A stretch of 32,993 nt of DNA from a bacterium. Lineage in GTDB: Bacteria > Desulfobacterota > Deferrisomatia > Deferrisomatales > Deferrisomataceae. The translations under genes were made by a program, and so were the position numbers. The notes under the pieces were generated by a model. That model was not told where the DNA came from and made no database searches. It saw nothing but the letters and a program-made list of their open reading frames with translations. The stretch is taken from contig JALUTY010000073.1 in the NCBI GenBank assembly GCA_027021615.1, positions 1 to 32,993 of the forward strand, in the 5' to 3' direction. This document shows, one piece after another, positions 7,278 through 16,305 of this stretch. Each line of letters opens with the position of its first letter. Position 1 is the stretch's first letter.

Positions 7278-8812
7278 CGGTCCTCCTCCGGGCGGGGCCT
7301 CAGCACCACCACGGTGCGGTTCTGGGGAGTCAGGTACCGGCGGGCCACGGCAGCCACCTCGTCGGGGGTGATGGTCCGGAGCACCCGGGGGTGCTCCTCG
7401 ATGTAGCGCCAGTCGCCGGTCAGGGCCTGGAAGTAGGCGAGCCGCCGCGCCAGCCCCGAGTTGGACAGCAGACTGCGCACCCGCGAGGCCTCGAGCCGGC
7501 GAAGCACCCGTTCCAGCTCCTCGGGGGTGGGCGGCTCCCGGCCCAGCCGGTCCAGCTCGCCCAGCAGCGCCTGCTCGGCCTCGTCCACGCCCACCCCCTG
7601 CAGCGGGGTCAGGAACACCGCAAACAGGTTGGGGTACCTGGCGCCGGGCAGCCCGTTGGCCGCGTTCACCGAGGCGGCCACCCGCTGCCGGTCCACCAGC
7701 TCGCGCACCAGCCGGGAGCTTCGGCCGTCGGTGAGAACGGCCTCGATCACATCGAACACGTAATCGTCCCGGTGGGGCAGGGTGGGCTTGTGGAACGCCA
7801 CCACCAGCCGAGGCTCGGCGTCGAACCACACCTCGGCCCGCCGAGGCCCCTCCTGGGGGGGCTCGCGGGTGATCGGCCGGCGAGACATCCCCCCCCGGGC
7901 CGGCAGGTCGCCGAAGTACCGCTCCACCAACCGGAAAAACGCGGGTGGGTCCACGTCGCCCACGGCCACGATCACGGCGTTGTCGGGCCCGTAGTAGTCC
8001 CGGAAGAACCGCCGGGTGGCGTCCAGATCCAGGGTCTCCAGGTCGGCCGGCCAGCCGATCACCGGGTCCCGGTAGGGGTGGGCCCGGAACGCGGTGGACA
8101 GCAGGGTCTCGTAGATCCGGCCGTCCGGGTCCGATCCGTAGCGCTGGCGCCGCTCCTCCACCACCACATCCCGCTCCACGTAGTACTCCCTCAGCACCGG
8201 GTCGCGCATCCTCTCCGACTCGATCCGGGCCCACAGCTCTAGCCGGTTCGAGGGCAGGCTCACGATGTAGCTGGTGAGGTCCGAGCTGGTGAACGCGTTG
8301 AACCCCACGGCCCCGTTGCGGGTGTAGATGGAATCGATCTCGTCCTTGACCACCAGGGATCGGTGCTCTTCCTGCAGCCGCCGGAGCTCCGCTCCCAGGC
8401 GCTCGATCTCCTGGGGGTCGGCCCGGTCCCCCTTGCGCCGCTCCCGGTCCAGGGCCCGCCCCACCCGCTCGATCTCCCGCAGCAGGGGCTCCTCTCTCTG
8501 CCAGTCCCGGGTTCCCAGGGTCCGGGTTCCTTTGAACAGCAGATGCTCCAGCAGATGGGCCATGCCGGTGTAACCCGACGGCTCGTCCACCCCGCCCACC
8601 CGGAAGGTCATCTGCAAGCTCACCACCGGCGCCACCCCCCGCCGCAGGGCCAACACGGTGAGCCCGTTCGCCAGACGGTGCTCCTGCACCCGGCCTTCGA
8701 GGGAACCCCCGGGGTTGGCCACGGCCGTTGCCGCGGCCGTCAGGCACATCGCCAGGGTCCACGCGGCCCGCCGGGGCAACGAAAGAGTTCGCAATCTCCT
8801 CACCGTTCCCAT
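7274..8812 (-). CDS. M16 family zinc metallopeptidase, catalytic subunit
   Basis: This 512-residue protein has the inverted zinc motif HLLEH (His86, Glu89, His90) and a downstream acidic element YVERDVVVEE near residues 211-220 that should supply the third ligand. Between them is a charged, helix-rich insertion of roughly 40 residues (about 105-155) that lengthens the usual spacing. The N-terminus is basic with a hydrophobic stretch (about 15-32) ending in AVAN, consistent with a signal peptide. I chose the ATG at 8812, which lies after GGAGGG; the frame is open for 75 codons further upstream but lacks support there. It is translationally coupled to the non-catalytic partner and is probably a periplasmic peptidase of unknown substrate. 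Confidence 0.9.
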   Translation of the reverse strand: MGTVRRLRTLSLPRRAAWTLAMCLTAAATAVANPGGSLEGRVQEHRLANGLTVLALRRGVAPVVSLQMTFRVGGVDEPSGYTGMAHLLEHLLFKGTRTLGTRDWQREEPLLREIERVGRALDRERRKGDRADPQEIERLGAELRRLQEEHRSLVVKDEIDSIYTRNGAVGFNAFTSSDLTSYIVSLPSNRLELWARIESERMRDPVLREYYVERDVVVEERRQRYGSDPDGRIYETLLSTAFRAHPYRDPVIGWPADLETLDLDATRRFFRDYYGPDNAVIVAVGDVDPPAFFRLVERYFGDLPARGGMSRRPITREPPQEGPRRAEVWFDAEPRLVVAFHKPTLPHRDDYVFDVIEAVLTDGRSSRLVRELVDRQRVAASVNAANGLPGARYPNLFAVFLTPLQGVGVDEAEQALLGELDRLGREPPTPEELERVLRRLEASRVRSLLSNSGLARRLAYFQALTGDWRYIEEHPRVLRTITPDEVAAVARRYLTPQNRTVVVLRPRPEEDR

Positions 8813-9054
8813 CACGTCGCACGCCCTCCTGGGCCCGGTCTCGTCCCGGGCCGGTGAAGGTTTGGGGCCGCGATCGTACCGGGTTCGCCGCGGGCCGGCA
8901 ACCGGCTCTGGTCGGCCGCTGTGGCGCCATGTTACGCTTCGCCCGCGGGAACGAGCCGCTGTCCCCGCCCCGCGCCAGCGGGGGAGCTGCCCGCGGGAGC
9001 CGCTCTTCACGCCGGGATCGGAAGCACCCACGCCCAACCCTTCATGAGGATCGC

Positions 9055-10770
9055 ATGTCGGACGCCCAAACCCCTGCCCGGCGGGGGCAGGTGATCGCCA
9101 CCCCCCTTCGCCGGGAGATCGACGAGATCCTGGCCCTCCGGGGCGAGGCTCGCGAGAAGCGCCTGCTGGCTACGCCCAGTCTGGCGGCCGTGGTGGCCCT
9201 GCTGCCGCCGGAGGAGCTGTACTTCACGCTTAAGGAGATGGACCCGGATAACGTGCCCCTGGTGCTGGCCCATGCCCGCCCCGACCAGGTGGAGTTCTTC
9301 ATTGACCTGGAGCTGTGGAAGGGCGACCGAGTGCGGCCGGGTCGGGTCGTGCCCTGGCTCCGTCTACTGGCCTCATGCGGCCAGGCCCCCCTGGCCCGCT
9401 GGCTTCGAGGGCTGGACCTCGCGGACCTCACCCTCTACCTGGGCCGTGTGGTGCGGGTGGTGCGGCCCCACGAGCCGGACGAGGACCCGTTCCAGGATCT
9501 GCCCGACCGGGCCCCGATCACCGTGGACGGGTTCTACTACGCGCGTTGCGCGGCCGAGCACGAGAACCTGATCAGGACCGTCCTCGGGGTGCTCCGGCAG
9601 GCTGACCCGGACCGGTATGTTCGGCTGATGGAGGCCTTGCTGGGCGAGGTGGACTCCGAGCTGGAGGAGCACGTGTACCAGGAGCGGGTACGGCGGCTGG
9701 CCATGCGGGGGTTCCCGGAGTGGGACGAGGCCATGGAGGTGTACGTGCCCATGGAGGTGGCCTCCGCCCGAGAGCTGCCGGCTCGGGGGGGCCTGCCATC
9801 GCCGGACCCCGACGGCGAGCCCGAGGCTGTCCCCCGCTACCCCATCGCAGCCCCTTCGGTGGCGCCCGATCTGGTGGTCCGGGCCCTGGGTCGCGTGGCC
9901 AACCCGGCAGCGGCCGAGTCGATCCAGCTGGAGCTGGCCACCCTGACGAACCGGGTGATGGTGGCGGACCGCCTGGACCTGGACCGGATGGAGAGCTATG
10001 GCCGGGCCCTGGCCAAGGTGGCGGGGTACCTCGCGATCGGGCTCGAGGCCCTGGCCGGCCCCGACGACGAGGCCGCGGCCCGGCTCTTGGAACGGCACTG
10101 GCTCCAGCACCTGTTCCGGGTGGGTTGGACGCGGATCGTGGCCGCCCGGAACCGCGCCCGCCACGTGTTCCGGCGGGGCTGGCCCGAGGGTCACAAGGAG
10201 CGGCTGCTGTTCCTCGACCCGCCCCTGGGGGAGATCCTGGATGGCCTGCTCCGGCACCATCCCCTGTGGTTCGCCGGGGAGGATGCCGCCCCGATCTACC
10301 GGGAGTTTCGCTCCCTGTCCGAGGTGGACCAAGCGATCCGAGCCGTGGACAAGGCCGAGTTCCTGGGCCGGTTTCTGGTGTCCGTAGTGGATCTTCGGCT
10401 CGACGACTGCAAGGGGGCCCTTCGGGACCTGGAGCCCGAGCACCTGAAGACCTCGACGGTGTTCCTCACCTCGCTCGTGAACGCGGCCCTCGACCGGGGG
10501 TTCCGGTTCGCCCCGGTTCCCCGCCGACGGGCCCGCGAGGGTCTGGCAAAGGTGTGGGAGGAGGACCGGCCGCCCCGCCGGGTGAAGCCTGGCCTGGCCG
10601 ACGCCTCGGTGGAGTGGGTGGAGCTACTGCTCCCCCTGTCCGGGACCGACCGGATGTTCCTGCGGGAGTTCGTGCAGGAGTGCTTCGGGCTGCTGGAGGA
10701 GGAGTTTGGCCACCTGGCCCCGGACGAGGTTCCCGACCCCCGGTTCACCCGAGGGCTGTGGATCCGGTAA
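9055..10770 (+). CDS. DUF6178 family protein
   Basis: This soluble, mostly helical protein of about 571 residues matches what I recognise as the DUF6178 family, common in Geobacter-like bacteria and without known function. Typical stretches are LPPEELYFTLKEMDP, the DGFYYARC region in the middle and the C-terminal LFLDPPLGEILDGLLRHHP. No signal peptide, membrane helix or catalytic motif is apparent. GAGGA lies four bases before the chosen ATG; the open frame continues upstream but overlaps the start of the M16 gene on the other strand. The last 26 bases overlap the end of cheB on the opposite strand. Assignment to the family is by recollection of its sequence style. Confidence 0.75.
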   Translation: MSDAQTPARRGQVIATPLRREIDEILALRGEAREKRLLATPSLAAVVALLPPEELYFTLKEMDPDNVPLVLAHARPDQVEFFIDLELWKGDRVRPGRVVPWLRLLASCGQAPLARWLRGLDLADLTLYLGRVVRVVRPHEPDEDPFQDLPDRAPITVDGFYYARCAAEHENLIRTVLGVLRQADPDRYVRLMEALLGEVDSELEEHVYQERVRRLAMRGFPEWDEAMEVYVPMEVASARELPARGGLPSPDPDGEPEAVPRYPIAAPSVAPDLVVRALGRVANPAAAESIQLELATLTNRVMVADRLDLDRMESYGRALAKVAGYLAIGLEALAGPDDEAAARLLERHWLQHLFRVGWTRIVAARNRARHVFRRGWPEGHKERLLFLDPPLGEILDGLLRHHPLWFAGEDAAPIYREFRSLSEVDQAIRAVDKAEFLGRFLVSVVDLRLDDCKGALRDLEPEHLKTSTVFLTSLVNAALDRGFRFAPVPRRRAREGLAKVWEEDRPPRRVKPGLADASVEWVELLLPLSGTDRMFLREFVQECFGLLEEEFGHLAPDEVPDPRFTRGLWIR

Positions 10771-11782
10771 CCGGCTCCCCCCGGGCGAGCCCCAGAAGCC
10801 GCAGCGAGATCTCGGGGAGCGACAGCACCTCGTCCACGCACCCCGTGGCGGCGGCCTGACGGGGCATGCCGTGGATCACCGCGGTGTTCTCCGACTCAGC
10901 GATCACAGTGCCCCCTGCCGCCTTTACCGCCTCCACCCCGGCCGCCCCGTCCCGGCCCATGCCGGTGAGCACCACCGCGGTGAGCCGGGTTCCGAACGCG
11001 GCAGCCGCGGTCTCGAACAGCCGGTCCACGCTGGGGCTGTACAGGCTCTGGGCCCCGTCCTCCAGCCGCAAGCGCCCTCCGGCATCCACGCTCAGGTGTT
11101 TCCCCCCCGGTGCAATCCACACCTCTCCGGGCCCCACCGCCGCCCCCTCCTTGCCCTCCCGCACCGGGAACGGGAGCACCCGGTTCAGCCTCCTGGCAAA
11201 TGCCTCGGTGAACCCTGCGGGCATGTGCTGGGCGATCAGCACACCGGCCTGGGGAGCCGGGGGCAGCGCCGAGAGCAGGTACTGGAGCCCAGGGGGCCCC
11301 CCTGACGAGGCGCCGATCGCGATCACAGGGAACTCCCGGCAGGAGGAGGGCTGGCCGCAGCCTGCCCCACCGGCCCCGGCTTGAGGGATCCACAGGTCCA
11401 GGGCGCTCTGGGCCTTGGCCCTCACCTCCTCCACGATCGCGTCCAGGTTTCGGTAGGGATCCTCAGGCTTCGAGATGAAGCCGTTGGCCCCCAGCTCCAT
11501 GGCCCGCTCCACGTTCTCCAGGTCCGCGTGGGAGCTAACCACGAGCACGGGCGCCCGGGACCGGGCCTTAAACAGGCGTAGGAAAGTGAACCCGTCCATG
11601 ACCGGCATGTGAAGGTCGAGGGTCACCAGGTCGGGAGGAGCGTGCAGGGCCTTGGCCAAGGCGGTCTGGCCGTTGGTAGCCCCTTCGACCGCCGCGACCC
11701 AAGGCTCCGTCTCCAGCGCCTGCCGGAGGAACCGTCGTACGTAGGGGCTGTCATCCACCACGAGGATCCGGGCCTTCCTCAC
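10745..11782 (-). CDS. cheB: Chemotaxis response regulator protein-glutamate methylesterase CheB
   Basis: This 345-residue two-domain enzyme removes methyl groups from, or deamidates, receptor glutamates. The N-terminal receiver domain has the acidic pair Asp10/Asp11, phosphoacceptor Asp56 (TLDLHMP) and Lys105 (ISKPED). The C-terminal esterase has the catalytic triad motifs IGASSGGP (Ser159), QHMP (His186) and LTGMGRDGA (Asp278). A linker of about 30 residues joins the domains and includes Gly/Ala and three Cys. It is the last gene of the chemosensory operon, with its start overlapping the upstream receptor by four bases. Its 3' end overlaps the converging DUF6178 gene by 26 bases, leaving no room for a separate terminator. 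No cheR is present nearby. Confidence 0.96.
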   Translation of the reverse strand: MRKARILVVDDSPYVRRFLRQALETEPWVAAVEGATNGQTALAKALHAPPDLVTLDLHMPVMDGFTFLRLFKARSRAPVLVVSSHADLENVERAMELGANGFISKPEDPYRNLDAIVEEVRAKAQSALDLWIPQAGAGGAGCGQPSSCREFPVIAIGASSGGPPGLQYLLSALPPAPQAGVLIAQHMPAGFTEAFARRLNRVLPFPVREGKEGAAVGPGEVWIAPGGKHLSVDAGGRLRLEDGAQSLYSPSVDRLFETAAAAFGTRLTAVVLTGMGRDGAAGVEAVKAAGGTVIAESENTAVIHGMPRQAAATGCVDEVLSLPEISLRLLGLARGEPVTGSTALG

Positions 11783-13896
11783 GCCCTCGCTCCCCGCCCG
11801 CCCAGGAGGGCTTGGGCCCTGCGTTCCAAACCATCGATCTGGGTCTGGAGCTCCCGGATGACCGTCTCCACCTCCTCCACCCCGGACTCCTGCTCCCCGC
11901 TGCGGGCCCGCAGCTCATGCATGTGGCCGAGGATCCGCTCGGTCTCCTCCCGTTCCCTGGCCACGGCCCCGAGCAGGTCCTGCAGGTTCCGATCGATCGC
12001 GGAGATGGCGTCCGAGATGTACCGGCTCACCTCGGCCTGCTCGGCCGTGGCCAGCTTCACCTGCTCGGTGAGGTTGCGCATGATCTCGGTGGACTGACCC
12101 ACCAGGTCGCCGCTCTCCCGGTGCTCCCGCGCCGCCTGGCGGATGTGCTCCACCATGGCTGCCACCTGCTGCATCGAGCCCACCACGTTCTGGCTGCCCC
12201 GGGCCTGCTCCTGGGTGGCTTCGAGGATCTGCTGGTTCATCCGGCTCGCGGTGCGGGCGGTATCCAGGATATGCCGGAGGGCCTGGCCGGCCCTCTCGGC
12301 CAGCTCCACGCTACGGGCGGTGGCGGACTGACCGCGAGCCACGGCCTCGTTGGCCGCCTCGGCCTGCTCCTGGATGCCCCGCACGATCCGGAAGATCTCG
12401 CCGGTGCTGGCTGCCGTTCGGTCCGACAGCCCCTGGATCTCGTGGGCCACCACGGCAAAGCTGCGGCCGTGCTCCCCGGCCTGGGCCGCGATGATGGCCG
12501 CGTTCAGGGCCAGGAGCTTGGTCTTGTCGTTGATCTCGTTGATGATCTTTACCACCCTTTGGATGCTCCGGCTGGCCTCGGCCAGGTCGCCGGTGATCCG
12601 GGCCGTGTCCTGGATGACCTGGTAGGAGTCGTGGATTCCATCCAAAGTGGCCTCCACGGCCCGCACCCCCTCCTCGGCCGCCTCGGAAACCCGCACCCCC
12701 AACCCCGCCGCGTCCCGGGCGCTGCGCTCGATCTGGCGGGTGGAGGCCTCGATCTGGCTCATCGACGAGACCGTGGCCTCGGTCTCCCGGGCCAGCCCCT
12801 CCACGTTCTCGGCCACCTCGCCGATGGACTGGACCATCTGGAGCACGCTCGCGGCTGTGGCCGACACCTGCTGGGCCAGCTCATCGGCGCTGCCGGCCAC
12901 CTCGTCGATGCTGGCGGACATCTCCACCAGGCTCGTGGAGTTGTCGCTGGTGGAAGAGGCGATCGCGTCCAGGTGGGACCGGGTCTCCTCCAAAGCCTCG
13001 TCCAGCCCCTGGACCGCGGCGAGCACCGCCCCGGCCGCTCCCTTGCCCCGCTCCACCCCCTCGCGCAGACGGCTCAGGGCCAGCTGCACCTCCACCCCCC
13101 GCTCCCGCAGGGTGGCGGCCAAGGCCGAGACCTCGGCCAGCACCGCCCGCCTGCGCTGGGCGGCCCGGCACAGGGCCGCACCGATGCGGCCGAGCTCATC
13201 GGTGGGCTCTTCGGCCGGCTCCTCCAGCGGCAGGCCGGCCTCGAACCGGTCCACCATCTCCTCGAGCCCTTCCATCTTATTGGTCAGGAGGAAGCGCAAC
13301 ACCCCGTACACCCCCAGTACCACCACCGCGATGGTCCCGGCACCGGCCCCCAGAACGGTCCAGGCCTCCCGGAGCAGGCGGGAGTACGGGCTCGCCACCG
13401 ATGCGTCGAGAAGCAGGTACCCCAGGACCCGGTCCGTGGCCGGGTGGCAGCCCTGGCACGCGGGACCGTTGGCAATGGTACGGAACACCCGCACCACGGG
13501 GCGGTCTGCGTTCGACCGATCCAGCTCCTCGTAGGGCAAGGGGGGCCGTCTGGCATGGCACCCCGCGCAGCGGGGCTGAGCCAGGGGGTCCACCCGATCC
13601 GGAAGAGGGGGAAAGGCCGCCAGGATCCGCCCGGTCCGGCCCACCACGGCCGCGGTCTCGTACAAGCCGGTCTGAGCCATGGCGGACAGCGTCGCCTCCA
13701 GCTGGTTCGTATCCATCCGGAGCAGGCTCGACTCCATCGCCCCGGCAAGCCCGTCGGCCAGAGACCGACCGTAGTGGACCGACTCGGCCCTCACCCCATC
13801 ATATCGGTGGACGGCGTACCACACGAAGGCCGTGCCGCTTCCCAGCAAGAGTACAGCGGCCACGGCCGCGGTGATCCGTACCCGGAGGCTCCTCAT
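11779..13896 (-). CDS. Methyl-accepting chemotaxis protein with a diheme periplasmic sensor
   Basis: This 705-residue receptor has one membrane helix at about residues 7-29, a periplasmic region to about 178, a second helix at about 180-203, a HAMP-like stretch (about 205-250) and a long coiled-coil signalling domain with the tip at about 455-500 ([20 protein letters not shown]). The periplasmic part contains two haem c attachment motifs, CAGCH (110-114) and CQGCH (147-151), which is unusual for a chemoreceptor and points to redox or gas sensing by covalently bound haem. The region between them is short, so this is probably a compact sensor rather than an electron-transfer chain. The tip has Lys460 where most receptors have Asn before LLALNAA. 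It is coupled by four-base overlaps to the genes on both sides. Confidence 0.93.
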   Translation of the reverse strand: MRSLRVRITAAVAAVLLLGSGTAFVWYAVHRYDGVRAESVHYGRSLADGLAGAMESSLLRMDTNQLEATLSAMAQTGLYETAAVVGRTGRILAAFPPLPDRVDPLAQPRCAGCHARRPPLPYEELDRSNADRPVVRVFRTIANGPACQGCHPATDRVLGYLLLDASVASPYSRLLREAWTVLGAGAGTIAVVVLGVYGVLRFLLTNKMEGLEEMVDRFEAGLPLEEPAEEPTDELGRIGAALCRAAQRRRAVLAEVSALAATLRERGVEVQLALSRLREGVERGKGAAGAVLAAVQGLDEALEETRSHLDAIASSTSDNSTSLVEMSASIDEVAGSADELAQQVSATAASVLQMVQSIGEVAENVEGLARETEATVSSMSQIEASTRQIERSARDAAGLGVRVSEAAEEGVRAVEATLDGIHDSYQVIQDTARITGDLAEASRSIQRVVKIINEINDKTKLLALNAAIIAAQAGEHGRSFAVVAHEIQGLSDRTAASTGEIFRIVRGIQEQAEAANEAVARGQSATARSVELAERAGQALRHILDTARTASRMNQQILEATQEQARGSQNVVGSMQQVAAMVEHIRQAAREHRESGDLVGQSTEIMRNLTEQVKLATAEQAEVSRYISDAISAIDRNLQDLLGAVAREREETERILGHMHELRARSGEQESGVEEVETVIRELQTQIDGLERRAQALLGGRGARA

Positions 13897-15311
13897 CCGC
13901 GCGCCTCCCTTTCGTCCACCATCACCCGCAAGGCGGCCGCAGCCCGGGCCACCCCGCCCAGCCGGCGGCCCATCTCGTCGGCCGACTCCGCCACCGCGTC
14001 CCGCAGCTGCCCCACCAGGAACGCCCCCTCCTCACACAGCTCCCGAACGCGGCTAAGCCCCATTTCGTCCTCGTCCCGGGGCATCTCGGGCACCGCCGGG
14101 GGCCTGGGCAGGGGGGGTGCCTCACTCCAGGCGCGTACCGCCTCCTTTGCTCGTTCCAGGGGCGCCCGGGCCTTTTCCAACAGCCCCCGGATCTCGGCCC
14201 GGACCTCGGCCGCGGCCCCGACCCACCCTTGGGTCCTGGCGACCGCCCGCTCCAAGGCCCCGACCCCCTCGTGCAGGGCACCCCGCTCGTCGTCGAGCAG
14301 GGCCACGGCCCGGGCCGATCCCGTCTGGATGGTCTCGATCAGGCTTCCGATCTCCTTGGTGGACTCGGCCGTGCGCTCGGCCAGGTCCCGAATCTCGTCG
14401 GCCACCACCGCGAACCCGCGGCCGTGATCCCCGGCCTGGGCCGCCAGGATCGCCGCGTTGAGGGCCAAGAGGTTGGTCTGCTCGGTCACGTCCTCGATCA
14501 CGTTCAGGATCGACCCGACGGACTGCACCTGCTTCCCCAGCGCGTCGATCGCCGCCAGAGCCTCGTCCCACCGCTGCCGCAACCGCTCGAACCGCTGCAC
14601 GCAGGCCTCCAACGCTGCTACGGCGGGGCCCGCGGACTCGACCAAGTCCTCTAGGGCGGGCGCCTCGCTGGGGACGTCGGCCACCGCAACGAGGGAGGGC
14701 AGGGTGTGCCCCGCGTCCCGGTACCATGAAGCGAAGGCCTCCAGGGCCTGCGCCGTGTCGGCCCACTGTTGGGCTGCGTCCCCCAATCCAGCCAGCACCT
14801 CCCGCAGGGTCCCGACGGACCGCTCCACGTTGGTCCGCTGCTCCTCCGCGTGGGCCGTCAGATCTGACAGGACGGGGTCGAGGGCGTGGCAGGGGTTCTC
14901 CCCTTTGCCGTTGCCCAGGGACTCCTCCAACTGCCCGAGCACCTCGGCCACGGCCTTGCGGAGCCGGGCCGCCTCGGCCGCACCCGCCTCGCGGGCCGCG
15001 GCCGCCTCGGCCTGGGCTGCCGCGGCCACGGTCTCGACCCGGACCTTCTCCTCCCGGGTCCGGTTCAGCTCGGTCACCAGGTCCTCCAGCCACGCCGGCC
15101 GCTCCGCCCCCGCATCGGCCACGCCCCGGGCCAGCTCCCGCTCCCGCTCCTCCACGGCGTCGCGGGTGATGCGGTTCCACCGCGCGGCCATCCCGGCCCC
15201 CACCACCAGCGCCCCCACGGCGGCCCACGGCCCGACCACGGCTCCGGCCCCGGCGCACACCGCCCCCAGCACGCCCCCCGCGGCCCACCACCGCACGTCA
15301 GGCCCCTTCAT
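13893..15311 (-). CDS. Methyl-accepting chemotaxis protein without a periplasmic sensor
   Basis: This 472-residue receptor-type protein starts with two closely spaced hydrophobic segments (about residues 8-43) separated by almost no loop, so it has no external ligand domain. A long Ala/Glu-rich coiled coil follows, then a hairpin tip with [19 protein letters not shown] and [18 protein letters not shown], the standard CheA/CheW contact region. The C-terminal part after about residue 365 is a Pro-rich linker and a short helix. It may sense a cytoplasmic or membrane-linked signal, or act as a partner of the diheme receptor encoded immediately downstream. Both junctions show four-base ATGA overlaps. 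Confidence 0.9.
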   Translation of the reverse strand: MKGPDVRWWAAGGVLGAVCAGAGAVVGPWAAVGALVVGAGMAARWNRITRDAVEERERELARGVADAGAERPAWLEDLVTELNRTREEKVRVETVAAAAQAEAAAAREAGAAEAARLRKAVAEVLGQLEESLGNGKGENPCHALDPVLSDLTAHAEEQRTNVERSVGTLREVLAGLGDAAQQWADTAQALEAFASWYRDAGHTLPSLVAVADVPSEAPALEDLVESAGPAVAALEACVQRFERLRQRWDEALAAIDALGKQVQSVGSILNVIEDVTEQTNLLALNAAILAAQAGDHGRGFAVVADEIRDLAERTAESTKEIGSLIETIQTGSARAVALLDDERGALHEGVGALERAVARTQGWVGAAAEVRAEIRGLLEKARAPLERAKEAVRAWSEAPPLPRPPAVPEMPRDEDEMGLSRVRELCEEGAFLVGQLRDAVAESADEMGRRLGGVARAAAALRVMVDEREARG

Positions 15312-15769
15312 TGGGTCACCTCCTTGACCACCGGCTCCGGAAGGAGGGCGCCGGCCCGAAGAACCAGCACCACCTCCTCGGTCGCGTCGGTGCGTCGGAA
15401 CATGGCCACCACCAGGCTGGCGCCCGGCTCCTCCGCGCCGGGTACCGGGGCCAGCGCGTCCAAGGGAACCGACTCCACCTCCGCCAGCCGATCCACCTCG
15501 ATCCCAAACGGCCGTCCGCCGGGATGGACCACCAGGAGCTTCGCCTCATCCCCCCCCTTCGCCGGCTGAGGCTCTCCCAGGATCCGGTGGGCGTCAGCCA
15601 CCGGAATCAGCTCTCCCCGCAGGTTGAACACGCCCCGGAGCGCAGGGGGGGCCCCCGGTACCTGGGTCAACGTCCGGGGCCGGAGGATCTCGCGAACCAC
15701 CCGGATGTCGAGGGCAAACCGTCTCCGCCCCACATGGAAGCACAGAAACTCCAGCGTGCCCTCGCTCAT
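15308..15769 (-). CDS. cheW: CheW-type chemotaxis adaptor (second copy)
   Basis: This CheW-domain protein of about 153 residues would bridge receptors and CheA. Characteristic elements are the N-terminal strand [22 protein letters not shown], shortened here as [11 protein letters not shown], then [21 protein letters not shown] and the C-terminal strand [11 protein letters not shown]. The ATG at 15769 is preferred because it overlaps the upstream stop by four bases, as elsewhere in this operon; an ATG at 15781 would add four residues. It lies between another cheW and a receptor gene, and so is a second adaptor of the same cluster, perhaps dedicated to one of the two receptors. Confidence 0.92.
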   Translation of the reverse strand: MSEGTLEFLCFHVGRRRFALDIRVVREILRPRTLTQVPGAPPALRGVFNLRGELIPVADAHRILGEPQPAKGGDEAKLLVVHPGGRPFGIEVDRLAEVESVPLDALAPVPGAEEPGASLVVAMFRRTDATEEVVLVLRAGALLPEPVVKEVTQ

Positions 15770-16305
15770 GTCGCGTCCCATTCCGGCCCCACACCGAACT
15801 CACACAGAGCCTCTGGATCCAGCAGCCCCAACGTGCGGCCCTCCCGGTCCCTGCCCACGCCCCGAAGGAATCGGTTCGTCCCCTCCTCGGCCGCCTCGGA
15901 CCGACCGAGCCGAACCACCCCCATCACCCGGTCCACCCGGAACCCGAGCAGATCCTCGCCGTCCCGCACCACCACGACCCGCTGGTGTCGGGACTCGAGC
16001 CCCGGCTCCAGACCCAGGCGCAGGGCCAGGTCCACAACCGGCAGGACCACCCCCCGAAGCCCCGCGATACCGAGCACCCAGGGGGGAGTTCGAGGCACGG
16101 GGGTGATCGGACGAGGCCGTAGGATCTCGGCCACGCACTCCACCGGCAGTCCGTAGCGCTCGTCCGACACCTCGACCTCCAGCAGCTCTCTACGAACCCC
16201 CGGGCCTTCGGCTGCCCCTTCCTCGGGCTCCACCAGGGCCTCGGCATCCAAAACCGCCTGGAGCCGGGCCCGCCACGCGGCCAGGGCCTCGGTCGGTTCA
16301 GGCAT
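15766..16305 (-). CDS. cheW: CheW-type chemotaxis adaptor with N-terminal extension (first copy)
   Basis: This 179-residue CheW-domain protein has about 40 extra residues at its N-terminus (a Glu/Ala-rich helix) before the first CheW strand, LLEVEVSDERYGLPVECVAEI shortened here as YGLPVECVAEILRP. The core motif VPRTPPWVLGIAGLRGVVLPV matches the adaptor fold. It differs clearly from the next CheW, so the two are not a recent duplication. Its start overlaps the end of cheA by eight bases. It should couple receptors to the kinase in the cytoplasm. Confidence 0.92.
   Translation of the reverse strand: MPEPTEALAAWRARLQAVLDAEALVEPEEGAAEGPGVRRELLEVEVSDERYGLPVECVAEILRPRPITPVPRTPPWVLGIAGLRGVVLPVVDLALRLGLEPGLESRHQRVVVVRDGEDLLGFRVDRVMGVVRLGRSEAAEEGTNRFLRGVGRDREGRTLGLLDPEALCEFGVGPEWDAT

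Noticed and set aside
11812-14427. 871-codon plus-strand frame opposite the receptor genes
   Set aside because: It is antisense to two MCPs with clear signalling tips, and composed of His/Leu/Gly-rich shadow sequence.
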